A DNA stretch of 64,000 nt from Anaerostipes sp. (GTDB lineage: Bacteria > Bacillota > Clostridia > Lachnospirales > Lachnospiraceae), in NCBI RefSeq assembly GCF_018381315.1, contig NZ_JAGZSD010000018.1, positions 1 through 64,000 on the forward strand, given 5' to 3'. The notes under the pieces are model-generated. The model saw only the letters and a program-made list of their open reading frames with translations. It searched no databases and was not told where the DNA came from. This document shows, piece after piece, positions 16,499 through 25,519 of this stretch (the first letter of the stretch is position 1; the number at the start of each line of letters is the position of its first letter). Position numbers and translations under genes: made by a program.

Positions 16499-17902
16499 TT
16501 ATATCTGACAAACCTTATGGGGATTCAGGATATTTTTCGGGTCAAAAGCTGCCTTGATCCCCCTCATGATGTTCATAGTTTCTTCCTCAAGGGATTCTTT
16601 CAGATATGGCTTTTTTGCATATCCGATTCCATGTTCTCCGGATACCTGGCCGTTTAACTCATCTGCCTTCTGGTATATCTTATCCATTGCCAGCGTCATC
16701 CGTTCCTGCCACTGCTGTTCAGTGAGATCATCTTTCAAAATATATGCATGCAGATTTCCGTCTCCTGCATGGCCGAAGCTCTTGATCCTGATATCAACCT
16801 CATTATGAAGGTTATGCATATACTCAACCATCTCGCTGATCTTATTTCTCGGCACAACCACATCTACTTCATCCATATAGGTCGTAGAGCCTTTGATGGC
16901 CTCCAAAAATGCTCCTCTGGCTTTCCAGATGGATTCATCTCTCTCCTCTGTATCAGAAATCAATACATCCAGAGCACCCTGGCTTAAGCAGAGCTTTGCA
17001 ACCTTATCATAATCCGCTTCGATCTCTTCCGCTGAATTTCCGTCAAATTTCAGAAGCAGGTAGGCATCGGCCTGATGGTCAGGGAATTTTTTCCCCAGGT
17101 ATTCTTCTGCATCTTCGATAACTTCTCTCTGCATAAACTCAATAGCCGTCGGAATTGATTTGGACTTGATGATCTCCGGTACTGTCTGTATCGCAGAGTT
17201 CAGATTTTCAAACGGTATCAAAAGACTGATCGCTTTTTTAGGAAGCGGGAGCAGCTTTAAGACAGCCTTTGTGATGATTCCCAATGTCCCTTCTGATCCT
17301 ACCATCAGATCCTTCATCGCATAACCGGAGCTGTTTTTAACAATTTTCCCTCCGAATTCTACGATGCTTCCATTGGGCAGCACCACTTCCAGGCCCCGGA
17401 CATAGTCTCTTGTAACACCATATTTTACTGCCCTCATCCCTCCGGCGTTGGTGCTGATATTTCCTCCGATGGTTGCAGATTTCTCACCTGGGTCCGGCGG
17501 ATAGAAGAAATCATGCTCTTCTACAAAAGCGGATAGCTCCATCAAAAGCACTCCCGGCTCCACAGTAACTGTCAGGTTTTCTTCATCCAGCTCCAGGATT
17601 TGGTTCATAAGGCTCGTATCAATCATAATGCCGTGTTCCATTGCAACAGAAGAACCAACCAGTCCGGTGCCGGCGCCCCTTGGAGTGACAGGGATCGTAT
17701 GCTCATATGCATAAGACATAATTTTTGAAATTTCCCCGGCATCAGCTGCTTTTACCACTACATCCGGATAACTCTGGGTTCCGGAAAGCTCATCGTGGCT
17801 GTATTCTTCATTAATATTTTCTCCAAACAAAATCCGCTCATCGTCATTGATCACCTGTTTTATGTATTCCAGATCTTTCTCATCTAATTTTTTATATTCC
17901 AT
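16499..17902 (-). CDS. FAD-linked D-lactate dehydrogenase (GlcD/LctD type), copy 1
   Basis: This is a 467-residue FAD-binding type 4 oxidoreductase. The FAD site shows PRGAGTGLVGSSV near residue 75 and GGNISTNAGGMRAVKYG near residue 147. The C-terminal domain has the metal-ligand motif FGHAGDGNLHAY and SGEHGIGYAKK. It oxidises lactate to pyruvate. Homologues such as Acetobacterium woodii LctD work with LctBC (EtfBA), using ferredoxin-driven electron confurcation so that NAD+ can accept lactate electrons. It is the last gene of the second lactate operon (etfB-etfA-lctD), starting two bases after etfA. The paralogue at 24.1 kb has the same motifs. Confidence 0.9.
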   Translation of the reverse strand: MEYKKLDEKDLEYIKQVINDDERILFGENINEEYSHDELSGTQSYPDVVVKAADAGEISKIMSYAYEHTIPVTPRGAGTGLVGSSVAMEHGIMIDTSLMNQILELDEENLTVTVEPGVLLMELSAFVEEHDFFYPPDPGEKSATIGGNISTNAGGMRAVKYGVTRDYVRGLEVVLPNGSIVEFGGKIVKNSSGYAMKDLMVGSEGTLGIITKAVLKLLPLPKKAISLLIPFENLNSAIQTVPEIIKSKSIPTAIEFMQREVIEDAEEYLGKKFPDHQADAYLLLKFDGNSAEEIEADYDKVAKLCLSQGALDVLISDTEERDESIWKARGAFLEAIKGSTTYMDEVDVVVPRNKISEMVEYMHNLHNEVDIRIKSFGHAGDGNLHAYILKDDLTEQQWQERMTLAMDKIYQKADELNGQVSGEHGIGYAKKPYLKESLEEETMNIMRGIKAAFDPKNILNPHKVCQI

Positions 17903-17904
17903 AA

Positions 17905-19098
17905 CTATGCCCCCTGACCCACTTTGATTTTTTCTATGAACTGAGGAATGATTTCATATAAATCACCCACCAGACCGTAGTGTGCTACTTTAAATATAGA
18001 AGCCTTCTCATCCTTATTGATTGCTATGATCTGGTCCGAATGGTCCATGCCTGCAACAAATTGAATGGCCCCGGACACACCGCAGGTAATAATCAGCTTG
18101 GGACGGACCGTCCGGCCGCTTAAGCCTACCTGCCGTTTGGCATCCAGCCAACCGTTTTCAGCCACGGGTCTTGTACATGCCACCTGGCCGCCCAGCAGAT
18201 CAGCCAATTCTTCCAGCATCTGAATATCCTCTTCCTTTTTCACACCCCGCCCTGCCACTACGAGCACATCTGCAGATTCGATAAATTTCTCTTTTTCCTT
18301 CAGCACTATATCCAGAACTTCTACATTCGTCTGAAGTTTTTGCTTATCAACGGAACATTCAACAATCTCTCCGCTCATCTCATCCATCCGTTCCGGAGCA
18401 TTCATCACTTTATAGCGCACCGTTGCCATCTGAGGCCGGTGATTCGGCGTGGTGATATGAGCCATGATATTTCCTCCGAAAGCGGGACGTATCTGGGAGA
18501 GATCTGTATTCTCATTCATCTCAAGGATGGTGCAGTCTGCTGTAAGCCCTGTCTTCATCCTTGCCGCTACCCTCGGAGCCAGCTGTCTTCCCACCGTTGT
18601 GGCTCCTACTAAAATAGCCGATGGATGCTGTTTTTGTATAAAGTCTTCAAATACCGATGTATACGGTTCGATCTTAAATCGGTTCAGTTCCGGGTCATCA
18701 TACAAAAATACCTGGTCAACTCCATAGTGCAGCAGTTCCTGGCTTTCTTCTTTGATACCGCTTCCGATGAACAATGCATATACCGGATGGGAAATCTTTT
18801 CAGCCAGCTCCCTGGCTTTTCCAATCAGCTCATAGGTTACCGGATGGATTTTTCCGTCCACATGGTCCACATAAACTACAATTCCGTTCCAGGCAGATTT
18901 GTCGATCTCCTCTTTCTTCTGGTCCTCCACGTAGGTTACTGCACCTTCAGGCCCTTTCTTTACACACAGCTTACACATCCTGCAGGCTGAATTGATCTCC
19001 AGTTTTCCGTCTTTTTCTTCCATTGCTCCAAACGGACAGATTTTGATCAGTTCACCGAGATCTTTTATTTTTTCCTGATTAATTTCTAACTTTGCCAT
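17905..19098 (-). CDS. etfA: Electron transfer flavoprotein alpha subunit with N-terminal ferredoxin-like domain
   Basis: This is a 397-residue EtfA with an extra domain of about 60 residues in front. That domain has Cys39, Cys42 and Cys45 (CRMCKLC) plus Cys21 followed by Pro. These are enough for one [4Fe-4S] cluster but not the two of a full ferredoxin. The rest is a normal EtfA with VGATTVGRQLAPRVAARM and the FAD-binding GRTVRPKLIITCGVSGAIQ. In A. woodii the matching subunit LctC has the same layout and takes part in flavin-based electron confurcation. It should therefore link ferredoxin, NAD and lactate dehydrogenase. It lies 81 bases after etfB. Confidence 0.92.
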   Translation of the reverse strand: MAKLEINQEKIKDLGELIKICPFGAMEEKDGKLEINSACRMCKLCVKKGPEGAVTYVEDQKKEEIDKSAWNGIVVYVDHVDGKIHPVTYELIGKARELAEKISHPVYALFIGSGIKEESQELLHYGVDQVFLYDDPELNRFKIEPYTSVFEDFIQKQHPSAILVGATTVGRQLAPRVAARMKTGLTADCTILEMNENTDLSQIRPAFGGNIMAHITTPNHRPQMATVRYKVMNAPERMDEMSGEIVECSVDKQKLQTNVEVLDIVLKEKEKFIESADVLVVAGRGVKKEEDIQMLEELADLLGGQVACTRPVAENGWLDAKRQVGLSGRTVRPKLIITCGVSGAIQFVAGMDHSDQIIAINKDEKASIFKVAHYGLVGDLYEIIPQFIEKIKVGQGA

Positions 19099-19179
19099 AT
19101 TTTTTCCCTCCTAATGAGTTTTTTGCATCTATCTCCGCCGCGCTGTAAAATATACTTATCTGACAACGAAGAAAACATG

Positions 19180-19968
19180 TTATACAAATTTCAGTTCTTT
19201 CACTTTTTGGAATAATTTTTCTGAAAGTATACTGCTCTCCTCGTTCCAGAGTTCCCTGTGGTGATTTGTTTCCGGAGGGAAAATCTTTTGAACCTGTGTG
19301 GGAGAACCGTTGAGGCCGTAATGAGTTTCATCCCGGTCGTCCATATCGTCCAGGCAGAGCATTGTGATCTCAGTGTCTGCTTTTTCCGTTTTTCTCACAT
19401 AAGAGGGGAGCCTCGGCTGGAAGATGTCTTTGTCCACCGCCAAAAGACATGGGTAGGTAATTCTGGTTATTTCAATATCATCCGGCATATCCATCTCAAC
19501 GGTGATATTCTGTCCGTTGGCCTCCGTGATCTTCCTGACGTTCGATACACTTGGGATGCCGAGCCATTCTGAGATCTCCGGCCCGACCTGGGCTGTATCC
19601 CCGTCTGTGGTCTGTTTTCCGCACAGAATCAGGTCAAAATCTCCCATTTTTTTGATTCCCTGTGCCAGAGTATAGCTTGTTGCCAGCACGTCAGCTCCTC
19701 CAAACCGGCGGTCAGAGATCAGGGCTCCGTGATCTGCACCCATGGCATAGGCCTCCCGGATCACCTGCGCTGCCTGCGGAGGTCCCATAGTGATCACGCT
19801 GACGCTTCCCCCCAGTTCTTCTTTTAACTTCATCGCAGTCTCTATGGCATAGAGATCATAAGGATTCATCTTAGATGCCGCACCGTTTCTTTTCAGGACA
19901 CCTGTTTTGGGATCTACTTCTACCTTGTTGGATTCCGGTACCTGCTTGATACAAACTAAAATATTCAT
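19180..19968 (-). CDS. etfB: Electron transfer flavoprotein beta subunit, lactate operon 2
   Basis: This is a 262-residue EtfB that starts MNILVCIKQVPES and carries the family signature DLILCGKQTTDGDTAQVGPEISEWLG near residue 113. Bifurcating EtfB subunits bind NAD and a second FAD. This one sits with the ferredoxin-bearing EtfA and a lactate dehydrogenase, as in LctBCD. The start has GGAGG nine bases upstream. It is the first gene of an operon whose promoter carries two operator palindromes. Both are between this gene and the divergent-positioned regulator gene upstream on the same strand. Confidence 0.92.
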   Translation of the reverse strand: MNILVCIKQVPESNKVEVDPKTGVLKRNGAASKMNPYDLYAIETAMKLKEELGGSVSVITMGPPQAAQVIREAYAMGADHGALISDRRFGGADVLATSYTLAQGIKKMGDFDLILCGKQTTDGDTAQVGPEISEWLGIPSVSNVRKITEANGQNITVEMDMPDDIEITRITYPCLLAVDKDIFQPRLPSYVRKTEKADTEITMLCLDDMDDRDETHYGLNGSPTQVQKIFPPETNHHRELWNEESSILSEKLFQKVKELKFV

Positions 19969-19990
19969 ATCTGTTTTCCTCCTGCCTTTA

Positions 19991-20009
19991 CGATTGGTCC
20001 TACCAATCG
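19991..20009. promoter_or_regulatory. Operator palindrome, lactate operon 2, proximal
   Basis: CGATTGGTCCTACCAATCG is a perfect palindrome with 8-base arms around CCT. It lies in the leader, about 22 bases upstream of etfB. The core matches the other three sites of the locus and resembles sites of FadR-type GntR regulators such as LldR and PdhR. Confidence 0.8.
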
Positions 20010-20061
20010 TGTGAAAAATAATTGGAAATGCTGCTCCATTTCCAGGTTCCTTGTTCTATAT

Positions 20062-20076
20062 ATTGGTCCTACCAAT
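20062..20076. promoter_or_regulatory. Operator palindrome, lactate operon 2, distal
   Basis: ATTGGTCCTACCAAT lies immediately downstream of the -10 box, where a bound repressor would block transcription start. It is 70 bases from the proximal site, so a repressor-mediated loop is possible. Confidence 0.8.
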
Positions 20077-20084
20077 TTATCTTC

Positions 20085-20113
20085 ATTATAAACTTATTTG
20101 TATTTTTCGTCCA
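20085..20113 (-). promoter_or_regulatory. Promoter of lactate operon 2 (etfB-etfA-lactate dehydrogenase)
   Basis: TGGACG, 17 bases, then a consensus TATAAT on the minus strand. The weak -35 and the operator at the start point fit a regulated promoter. Confidence 0.65.
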
Positions 20114-20156
20114 GTATTATTTTTAATTTCTGATATTTTTAGTCAATTTGCACAAA

Positions 20157-20846
20157 TTATCTTGTCTTCATGCGGTCCAGAGTCTTATTGATAATGTCAA
20201 AATGATCCTCTATCGCTCTTCTTCCGCCCTCTAAGTCTTTTTCTATCATGCATTTGGCAATCTCTTTGTGGGTCTGCTGGAGCTTTTCTTTGTTGTCATC
20301 CTTAAAAATCTCTCTCCGCATATCAGTGATATAGGTGTCCAGAACGTCTGACAATGCCTGTAAAATATCTATAATCAGAACATTATGGGAAGCCTTTGCT
20401 ATGGCATAATGAATTTTTTTATCCCAAATTACACATTCTTCCTCTGTTTTCCCTCTGTCCAGATTGGATATATACTCACTGATCTTCTGAATCTCCTCTT
20501 CACTGATATGATCTACGGCCAGTACAAAGGCCTCCATCTCCAGCGCAAAACGAAGCTGTGTGATGGAACTATAGTCAAGTTTGTGCAGAATGAACATCAT
20601 AGACATAGACTCTACCAGATTTTTTTCAAAGTTGCAGGAGACATAATTTCCTGCGCCCTGCTGGCTTGATATAAAACCCATCATCTCCAGCATATGAATC
20701 GCCTCACGCACAGAATTACGGCTGACACCCAGATTTTCTGAGATCTCTCTCTCCGGAGGCAGTTTCTCTCCAATGGTCAGATCATGATTGATAATCTGTT
20801 TCTTGATATGTTCTATAACCTTTTCATAAGCTTTTCCCTGCTGCAT
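20157..20846 (-). CDS. GntR/FadR-family (FCD) transcriptional regulator of lactate use
   Basis: This 229-residue regulator has an N-terminal winged helix at about residues 5-70 (GEKLPPEREISENLGVSRNSVREAIHMLEMMG). It is followed by an all-helical FCD ligand domain with Asp/His residues placed for a metal (WDKKIHYAIAKASHN, QTHKEIAKC and EDHFDIINK). It resembles LldR-type repressors that release DNA when lactate binds. Four palindromes of the FadR-subfamily type lie at the two flanking lactate operon promoters. Its own promoter lacks such a site, so its expression is probably steady. Role as repressor and lactate as ligand are inferred. Confidence 0.88.
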   Translation of the reverse strand: MQQGKAYEKVIEHIKKQIINHDLTIGEKLPPEREISENLGVSRNSVREAIHMLEMMGFISSQQGAGNYVSCNFEKNLVESMSMMFILHKLDYSSITQLRFALEMEAFVLAVDHISEEEIQKISEYISNLDRGKTEEECVIWDKKIHYAIAKASHNVLIIDILQALSDVLDTYITDMRREIFKDDNKEKLQQTHKEIAKCMIEKDLEGGRRAIEDHFDIINKTLDRMKTR

Positions 20847-20881
20847 TTCTATCCCTCTTTCTATGAATCCGCTTGGAGAGA

Positions 20882-20910
20882 ATTATACCTTTCAGGTAAG
20901 ATGAAATCAA
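20882..20910 (-). promoter_or_regulatory. Promoter of the GntR regulator gene
   Basis: TTGATT, 17 bases, then TATAAT on the minus strand, about 35 bases upstream of the start codon. No operator palindrome overlaps it. Confidence 0.65.
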
Positions 20911-20974
20911 GGGAATTTCTATTATTTCTGGTTTTTCAATGATAATCAGGTCTGTTTTTGACGAAATTGAGGAT

Positions 20975-21008
20975 ACCCCCTGCTCCGGACTGCTCCGGTG
21001 CAGGGGGT
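20975..21008. terminator. GC-rich hairpin between etfA (operon 1) and the regulator gene
   Basis: ACCCCCTGC pairs with GCAGGGGGT, and inside it CCGG pairs with CCGG. No clear T-run follows on the minus strand (TATCCTCAATTTC), so it may be a weak terminator or an RNA 3'-end stabiliser for operon 1. Confidence 0.5.
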
Positions 21009-21052
21009 GCATTAAGATGGTCAATATGCATTAAGCATAGAAACACGCTGAT

Positions 21053-22051
21053 TTATTCTGCTTCCTTTCTCTTTCTGATCTCTTCGATCATGACAGGAAG
21101 CACATTGACTGCGTCACCTACGATTCCGATGTTTGCCACGTCAAATATGGGCGCATCTTCGTCTTTGTTGACGGCTACGATATAATCTGAATTCATGATT
21201 CCGGACACATGCTGTGTTGCGCCGGAAATGCCGCATGCAATATAAAGCTTGGGAGCTACGATTTTTCCTGACTGTCCTACCTGATGTACTCTGGAGATCC
21301 ATCCGTCCTCGATCGCAGGCCTTGTGGCTCCCACCACTCCGCCAAGCAGATCAGCAAGCTCTTTTACCAGGGAAAAGTTCTCCTTGTTTCCCATTCCCCG
21401 TCCGCCGGACACGATGACCTCTGCGTCCTCCAGATTCACAGTCTCTGCAATTTCTTTTACAATCCCCTTGATATCCAGCCGTATGTTTTCGCCGGAAACC
21501 GGGACATTTCTTTCCTCAACAACTCCCTGAACCGGGTCTTCTGCTTTTTTAAAGGCTCCGGAGCGCAGCACGGCGATCTGCGGTGCAGGTCCCTCCAGTG
21601 TCACATCCTGAAGGACACATCCTCCATATAGAGGACAGGTATAGACTGCCTTTCCTCCTTCAATTTTTATATCCATAACATCTGAAACACACCCTGTGCT
21701 GAGTCTGGCTGCCAGCTTTGGGGCAAGATCTTTTCCGTCCTGCGTACCCCCGATCAGCAGCGCGAAAGGTTTCTCCGCTGCTGTAATTTCCTCCAGCACG
21801 TTTGCATAACGGTCCGGATGAAATGTTTCATACTGCGGATCCTGGACCAGTATGACTTCATCTGCCCCGGAAGCCGCTGCTTTTTCAGCCGCTTCCTGAA
21901 TGCCGTCCCCGATCATGACCGCTATAACCTTTCCGCCCTGCTCTTCTGCAATTTTCCTGGCAGGAGAAAGCATTTCCAAGCCGACCTTAACCGGGCTTTT
22001 GTCCGCAGTTTCTATGTAAACCGCGATATTTTTATATTCTGTCATATCCAT
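21053..22051 (-). CDS. etfA: Electron transfer flavoprotein alpha subunit, lactate operon 1
   Basis: This is a 332-residue EtfA of standard length, without the ferredoxin-like domain of its paralogue at 17.9 kb. FAD-binding landmarks are VSGGRGMGNKENF, VGATRPAIEDGW and VGQSGKIVAPKLYIACGISGA. The start chosen is the ATG of MDMTEYKN with AAGGAGG eight bases upstream. An earlier ATG would overlap etfB. It is the last gene of operon 1. Its partner may be the acyl-CoA dehydrogenase or the lactate dehydrogenase of the same operon. The pairing with an acyl-CoA dehydrogenase resembles the Bcd/EtfAB butyryl-CoA dehydrogenase complex. Confidence 0.9.
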   Translation of the reverse strand: MDMTEYKNIAVYIETADKSPVKVGLEMLSPARKIAEEQGGKVIAVMIGDGIQEAAEKAAASGADEVILVQDPQYETFHPDRYANVLEEITAAEKPFALLIGGTQDGKDLAPKLAARLSTGCVSDVMDIKIEGGKAVYTCPLYGGCVLQDVTLEGPAPQIAVLRSGAFKKAEDPVQGVVEERNVPVSGENIRLDIKGIVKEIAETVNLEDAEVIVSGGRGMGNKENFSLVKELADLLGGVVGATRPAIEDGWISRVHQVGQSGKIVAPKLYIACGISGATQHVSGIMNSDYIVAVNKDEDAPIFDVANIGIVGDAVNVLPVMIEEIRKRKEAE

Positions 22052-22064
22052 TGCAAACTCCTCC

Positions 22065-22868
22065 TTAGAATACTTTCGCATCTGCCATCAAGGCAACCGC
22101 TTTTAATGCCGAGTCCTCTGCTGTCTCTTCCAGGATCTTAACCCCTGCCTCTTTTTTCGGCGGTTCATAGAGCTTCAAAGTCCTGGCAAAGGCTCCGGCC
22201 GCCCCTGTTTTTTCAGGTTCCAGCATGGCCAGGTCTTCTGCTTTTATGGTGCCGATCGGCTTTTTCCTTGCCGCCATCTTATTTTTGATGGTAGGATATC
22301 TTGGATCATAATCCGGCTTGGTCACCGTAAGCACACAGGGAACTTTTGTTTCTATCATTCGGTAGCCTTCCTCTGTTTCCTGTTTGGCAGTTACACACCC
22401 TTCGGCACAGCAGACCTCGATCACATTGGTCACAGCCCCGGTGCCCATCATCTCTGCAAGGCTCACTCCCACTTGGCCAAGTGCTGCATCGGTTGCCTCT
22501 TTTCCGCAGAAAATCAGATCAAACTTCTTTCCGGTATCTTCTTCTATCTTTTTTGCAGCACACATTAGAATATGGCTGATGCCCATGGAATCTGAACCGT
22601 CAAACTGATCTTCCCGGACCAGATATGCATGGTCTGCCCCTACTGCGAGGCAGTTTTTTAATGAATTCCGGGCTTCTTCGCCGCCGATACACAGGGCTGT
22701 GATCTCCCCTTCTCCTGCTTCTTTCAGGCGGGCAGCCATTTCAAGCGCATAGGTGTCAAACGCATTGACAACAGGCGTAATGTTTGTAAGATCCGGCTTG
22801 CCTTCGTCTGTCAAATGTACTTCCACAGAATCATCCGGCACCTGCTTAATGCACACTAAAATTTCCAT
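22065..22868 (-). CDS. etfB: Electron transfer flavoprotein beta subunit, lactate operon 1
   Basis: This is a 267-residue EtfB starting MEILVCIKQVPDDS, with the signature DLIFCGKEATDAALGQVGVSLAEMMG. The ATG at 22868 has AAAGGAGT eight bases upstream. A GTG three codons earlier lies within that site and is rejected. It forms the heterodimer with the EtfA encoded 13 bases downstream. It lies directly after the acyl-CoA dehydrogenase gene, the same order as bcd-etfB-etfA clusters of butyrate formers. Confidence 0.9.
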   Translation of the reverse strand: MEILVCIKQVPDDSVEVHLTDEGKPDLTNITPVVNAFDTYALEMAARLKEAGEGEITALCIGGEEARNSLKNCLAVGADHAYLVREDQFDGSDSMGISHILMCAAKKIEEDTGKKFDLIFCGKEATDAALGQVGVSLAEMMGTGAVTNVIEVCCAEGCVTAKQETEEGYRMIETKVPCVLTVTKPDYDPRYPTIKNKMAARKKPIGTIKAEDLAMLEPEKTGAAGAFARTLKLYEPPKKEAGVKILEETAEDSALKAVALMADAKVF

Positions 22869-22897
22869 AATCTTCACTCCTTTGTCCAGTCAAGTCC

Positions 22898-24034
22898 TTA
22901 TCTTCCGATCGTATTGTTGGCAATAACGATTCTTTGAATCTCATTGCTTCCCTCAAAAATCTGGAAGATTTTTGCATCCCTCAGAAGTTTTTCTACCGGA
23001 TATTCTCTGCTGTATCCATATCCGCCGAACATCTGGATAGCTTCGGATGCCACCTCCATAGCAATGTCGCTGGCGTAGCATTTTGCAATCGCCGCTTCTT
23101 TGGAATGCGGAAGTCCAAGATCCATTTTTGTCAGTGCATGGGCTACCATCTGGCGGGCTGTCTCTGTTTTGATTTCCATATCTGCAATCTTGAACTGAAG
23201 TGCCTGGTTTCTGATGATCGGTTTTCCGAACTGGATCCGTTCTTTCCCGTAAGCAATCGCTTCACGAATGCCTCTCTGTGCTATTCCTGCTGCGACACAC
23301 CCCATCCATGCTCTGGCCTGGTCAAGCGTCTTCATGGCAATTCCAAAGCCCTTTCCTTCCTGGCCGATAAGATTTGCCGCAGGAATTCTGCAGTCTTCCA
23401 AGACAACGTCACAGGTGTTGGAAGTACGGATCCCCATCTTATCTTCTTCATTTCCGGTGCTCAGTCCGGGTGTCCCTGCATCTACAAGGAACATGGAGAT
23501 CCCTTTTACACCCTGGCTTTTATCTGTCATAGCGGTAATACAATAGAAAGAAGCAATCCCCCCGTTTGTAATAAAGCATTTTCTTCCGTTGAGTATGTAT
23601 TCGTCTCCGTCTTTTACTGCAGTTGTTGTCCCTGCTCCGGCATCAGAACCTGCTCCCGGCTCGGTCAGACAAAATGCCCCGAATCCTCCTTCAATGATCT
23701 TACTGCACACATGCTGTTTTTGTTCTTCATTTCCCGCGATCAGCACAGGTTTTGTTCCCAGTCCGCTGGCTGAAATCGTTGTGGCAAATCCTGCATCCGC
23801 AATGGCCATTTCTTCAATCAGGGCCGCCACGTCCACTCTGGAAAGTCCAGGTCCGCCGTATTCTTCCGGAACCTCCAGAGAATGAAGCTGCATTTCGATG
23901 GCTTTATCATAGATCTCTTTCGGCCACTCTCCTGATTTATCAAATTCTTTGCACTGTTCTTTTACTTCGTTTTCACAGAATTCACTTACGTCCTGCAGTA
24001 AATCTTTTGCTTCTTCTGAAATTAAATATGCCAT
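22898..24034 (-). CDS. Acyl-CoA dehydrogenase (short-chain, Bcd-like) in the lactate operon
   Basis: This is a 378-residue acyl-CoA dehydrogenase of standard length. It has FCLTEPGAGSDAG near residue 130 (FAD site), KCFITNGGIA, and the catalytic base Glu361 in FEGSNEIQR near the C-terminus. It oxidises acyl-CoA or, in butyrate formers, reduces crotonyl-CoA with EtfAB. Its place between lactate dehydrogenase and etfBA is notable. It may give lactate-derived electrons a dedicated crotonyl-CoA sink, or act on another enoyl-CoA such as acryloyl-CoA. The substrate cannot be told from sequence alone. Confidence 0.88.
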   Translation of the reverse strand: MAYLISEEAKDLLQDVSEFCENEVKEQCKEFDKSGEWPKEIYDKAIEMQLHSLEVPEEYGGPGLSRVDVAALIEEMAIADAGFATTISASGLGTKPVLIAGNEEQKQHVCSKIIEGGFGAFCLTEPGAGSDAGAGTTTAVKDGDEYILNGRKCFITNGGIASFYCITAMTDKSQGVKGISMFLVDAGTPGLSTGNEEDKMGIRTSNTCDVVLEDCRIPAANLIGQEGKGFGIAMKTLDQARAWMGCVAAGIAQRGIREAIAYGKERIQFGKPIIRNQALQFKIADMEIKTETARQMVAHALTKMDLGLPHSKEAAIAKCYASDIAMEVASEAIQMFGGYGYSREYPVEKLLRDAKIFQIFEGSNEIQRIVIANNTIGR

Positions 24035-24077
24035 AATTTATTTCTCCTTTTTTTATATATAGAATGTTTTTTGCTCC

Positions 24078-25505
24078 TTACAGCTTGTAGCATACCTTTC
24101 CGGGGTTTAAGATCATATTCGGGTCAAAGGTCTGTTTTATGCCTTCCATGATTCTCATGCTGACCGGCCCTGCAGATTCCGCCAGATAATCAAGCTTTCC
24201 ATGTCCAATTCCGTGTTCCCCGGAAATCAGCCCTCCAAACTCAGTGGCTTTCTTATATACTTTTTTCATAAACTCAGCCGCCTGTTTTTTGAATTCTTCC
24301 TCTTCCATGTCATTGCTGCATGTATAAATATGCAGATTACCGTCTCCCGCATGGCCAAAGCTTTTTACCCTGAAATCAGCTTCTGCTTCCAGTGATTTCG
24401 TATAGGTCAGAAACTCAGCGATCTTATTTGTGGGAACTACCACATCACATTCATCCAGCAGCACAGTGTCCGCCTCAATGGCCTCCAAAAGTGCGCTTCT
24501 CACTGCCCATGCGTCTCTCTTCAGCGCAGGAGTATCTGCCACCAGAACATCAATTGCTCCCGCCTCTAAAACAACCTCTGACGCAGCTTCTATGATATCT
24601 TCCAGCTGCTCTTCTGAGTCACCGTCAAAGGTAGCCAGCAGATAAGCGCCTACATCCATGCCTTCCATCTGCCTTGGATATACCTTCTTTCCGAGGAACT
24701 TTTCTGTATCCATGACAACATCCTTTTCCATAAACTCCAAAGCCTGAGGATGAAGGTGATGCATAAAAAACTGAGGTACTGTGGAAATGCAGTCTTCCAG
24801 AGTCTCATAAGGAATGATCAGGCTGATAACTGCTTTAGGCTGAGGAATTACCTTTAAAGTAAGCTCTGTAATCACTCCTAAGGTTCCTTCAGAACCGACC
24901 ATCAGGTTCAGCAGACTGTAGCCGGAACTGGTCTTAGACACTGTAGCACCCAGCTTGACAATCTCTCCGGTTGGAAGCACCACAGTCATTGCCCTGACAT
25001 AATCTCTGGTAGTTCCATATTTCACTGCTCTCATGCCTCCGGCATTGGTCGCTACATTTCCGCCCACGGTGGCAAATTTTTCTCCCGGATCCGGCGGGTA
25101 GAGAAGCCCCTGTTTTTCGGCATCCTCTGCCAAATCATTTAACAATACCCCCGGCTGAATGGTCACCACAAAATTTTCTTTATCATATCCCAGAATCTTA
25201 TTCATTTTCGTGATGGACAGCACAATTCCGCCGTGGATACTCACCGCACCTCCTACAAGGCCGGTTCTGGCTCCGCTTGGAGTCACCGGAATTCTGTGTT
25301 CGCTGCAGAGTTTCATTACCGCGGCAACCTCCTCCGTAGTCAGCGGTTCCACAACTGCTTCCGGCATTGCTTTTCCGTAGATCGACATCTCGTCATGGGT
25401 AAAATCATCGTTGATCTCATCCCCCGTATAGACACGTTTCGGTGCAATCTCCTTCAGCTGGTCAATGATTTCTTGTGTTACTTTGCCGTATTGATATTCA
25501 CTCAT
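24078..25505 (-). CDS. FAD-linked D-lactate dehydrogenase (GlcD/LctD type), copy 2
   Basis: This is a 475-residue FAD-binding type 4 oxidoreductase paralogous to the one at 16.5 kb. It has PSGARTGLVGGAV, GGNVATNAGGMRAVKYG, FGHAGDGNLHIYT and SGEHGIGHGKLDYL. In the first motif it reads GAR where copy 1 has GAG. The start chosen at 25505 has AAGGAGG six bases upstream. A TTG at 25523 overlaps the larA stop codon and is less likely. It follows larA in operon 1, so the racemase can supply the D-lactate isomer it probably uses. Glycolate is a possible alternative substrate for the family. Confidence 0.9.
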   Translation of the reverse strand: MSEYQYGKVTQEIIDQLKEIAPKRVYTGDEINDDFTHDEMSIYGKAMPEAVVEPLTTEEVAAVMKLCSEHRIPVTPSGARTGLVGGAVSIHGGIVLSITKMNKILGYDKENFVVTIQPGVLLNDLAEDAEKQGLLYPPDPGEKFATVGGNVATNAGGMRAVKYGTTRDYVRAMTVVLPTGEIVKLGATVSKTSSGYSLLNLMVGSEGTLGVITELTLKVIPQPKAVISLIIPYETLEDCISTVPQFFMHHLHPQALEFMEKDVVMDTEKFLGKKVYPRQMEGMDVGAYLLATFDGDSEEQLEDIIEAASEVVLEAGAIDVLVADTPALKRDAWAVRSALLEAIEADTVLLDECDVVVPTNKIAEFLTYTKSLEAEADFRVKSFGHAGDGNLHIYTCSNDMEEEEFKKQAAEFMKKVYKKATEFGGLISGEHGIGHGKLDYLAESAGPVSMRIMEGIKQTFDPNMILNPGKVCYKL

Positions 25506-25519
25506 CTGATCCTCCTTGG

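Noticed and set aside
22934..23773. A 279-codon plus-strand frame opposite the acyl-CoA dehydrogenase gene
   Set aside because: The minus-strand frame is a clear acyl-CoA dehydrogenase with intact motifs. The plus frame has no family features or ribosome site.
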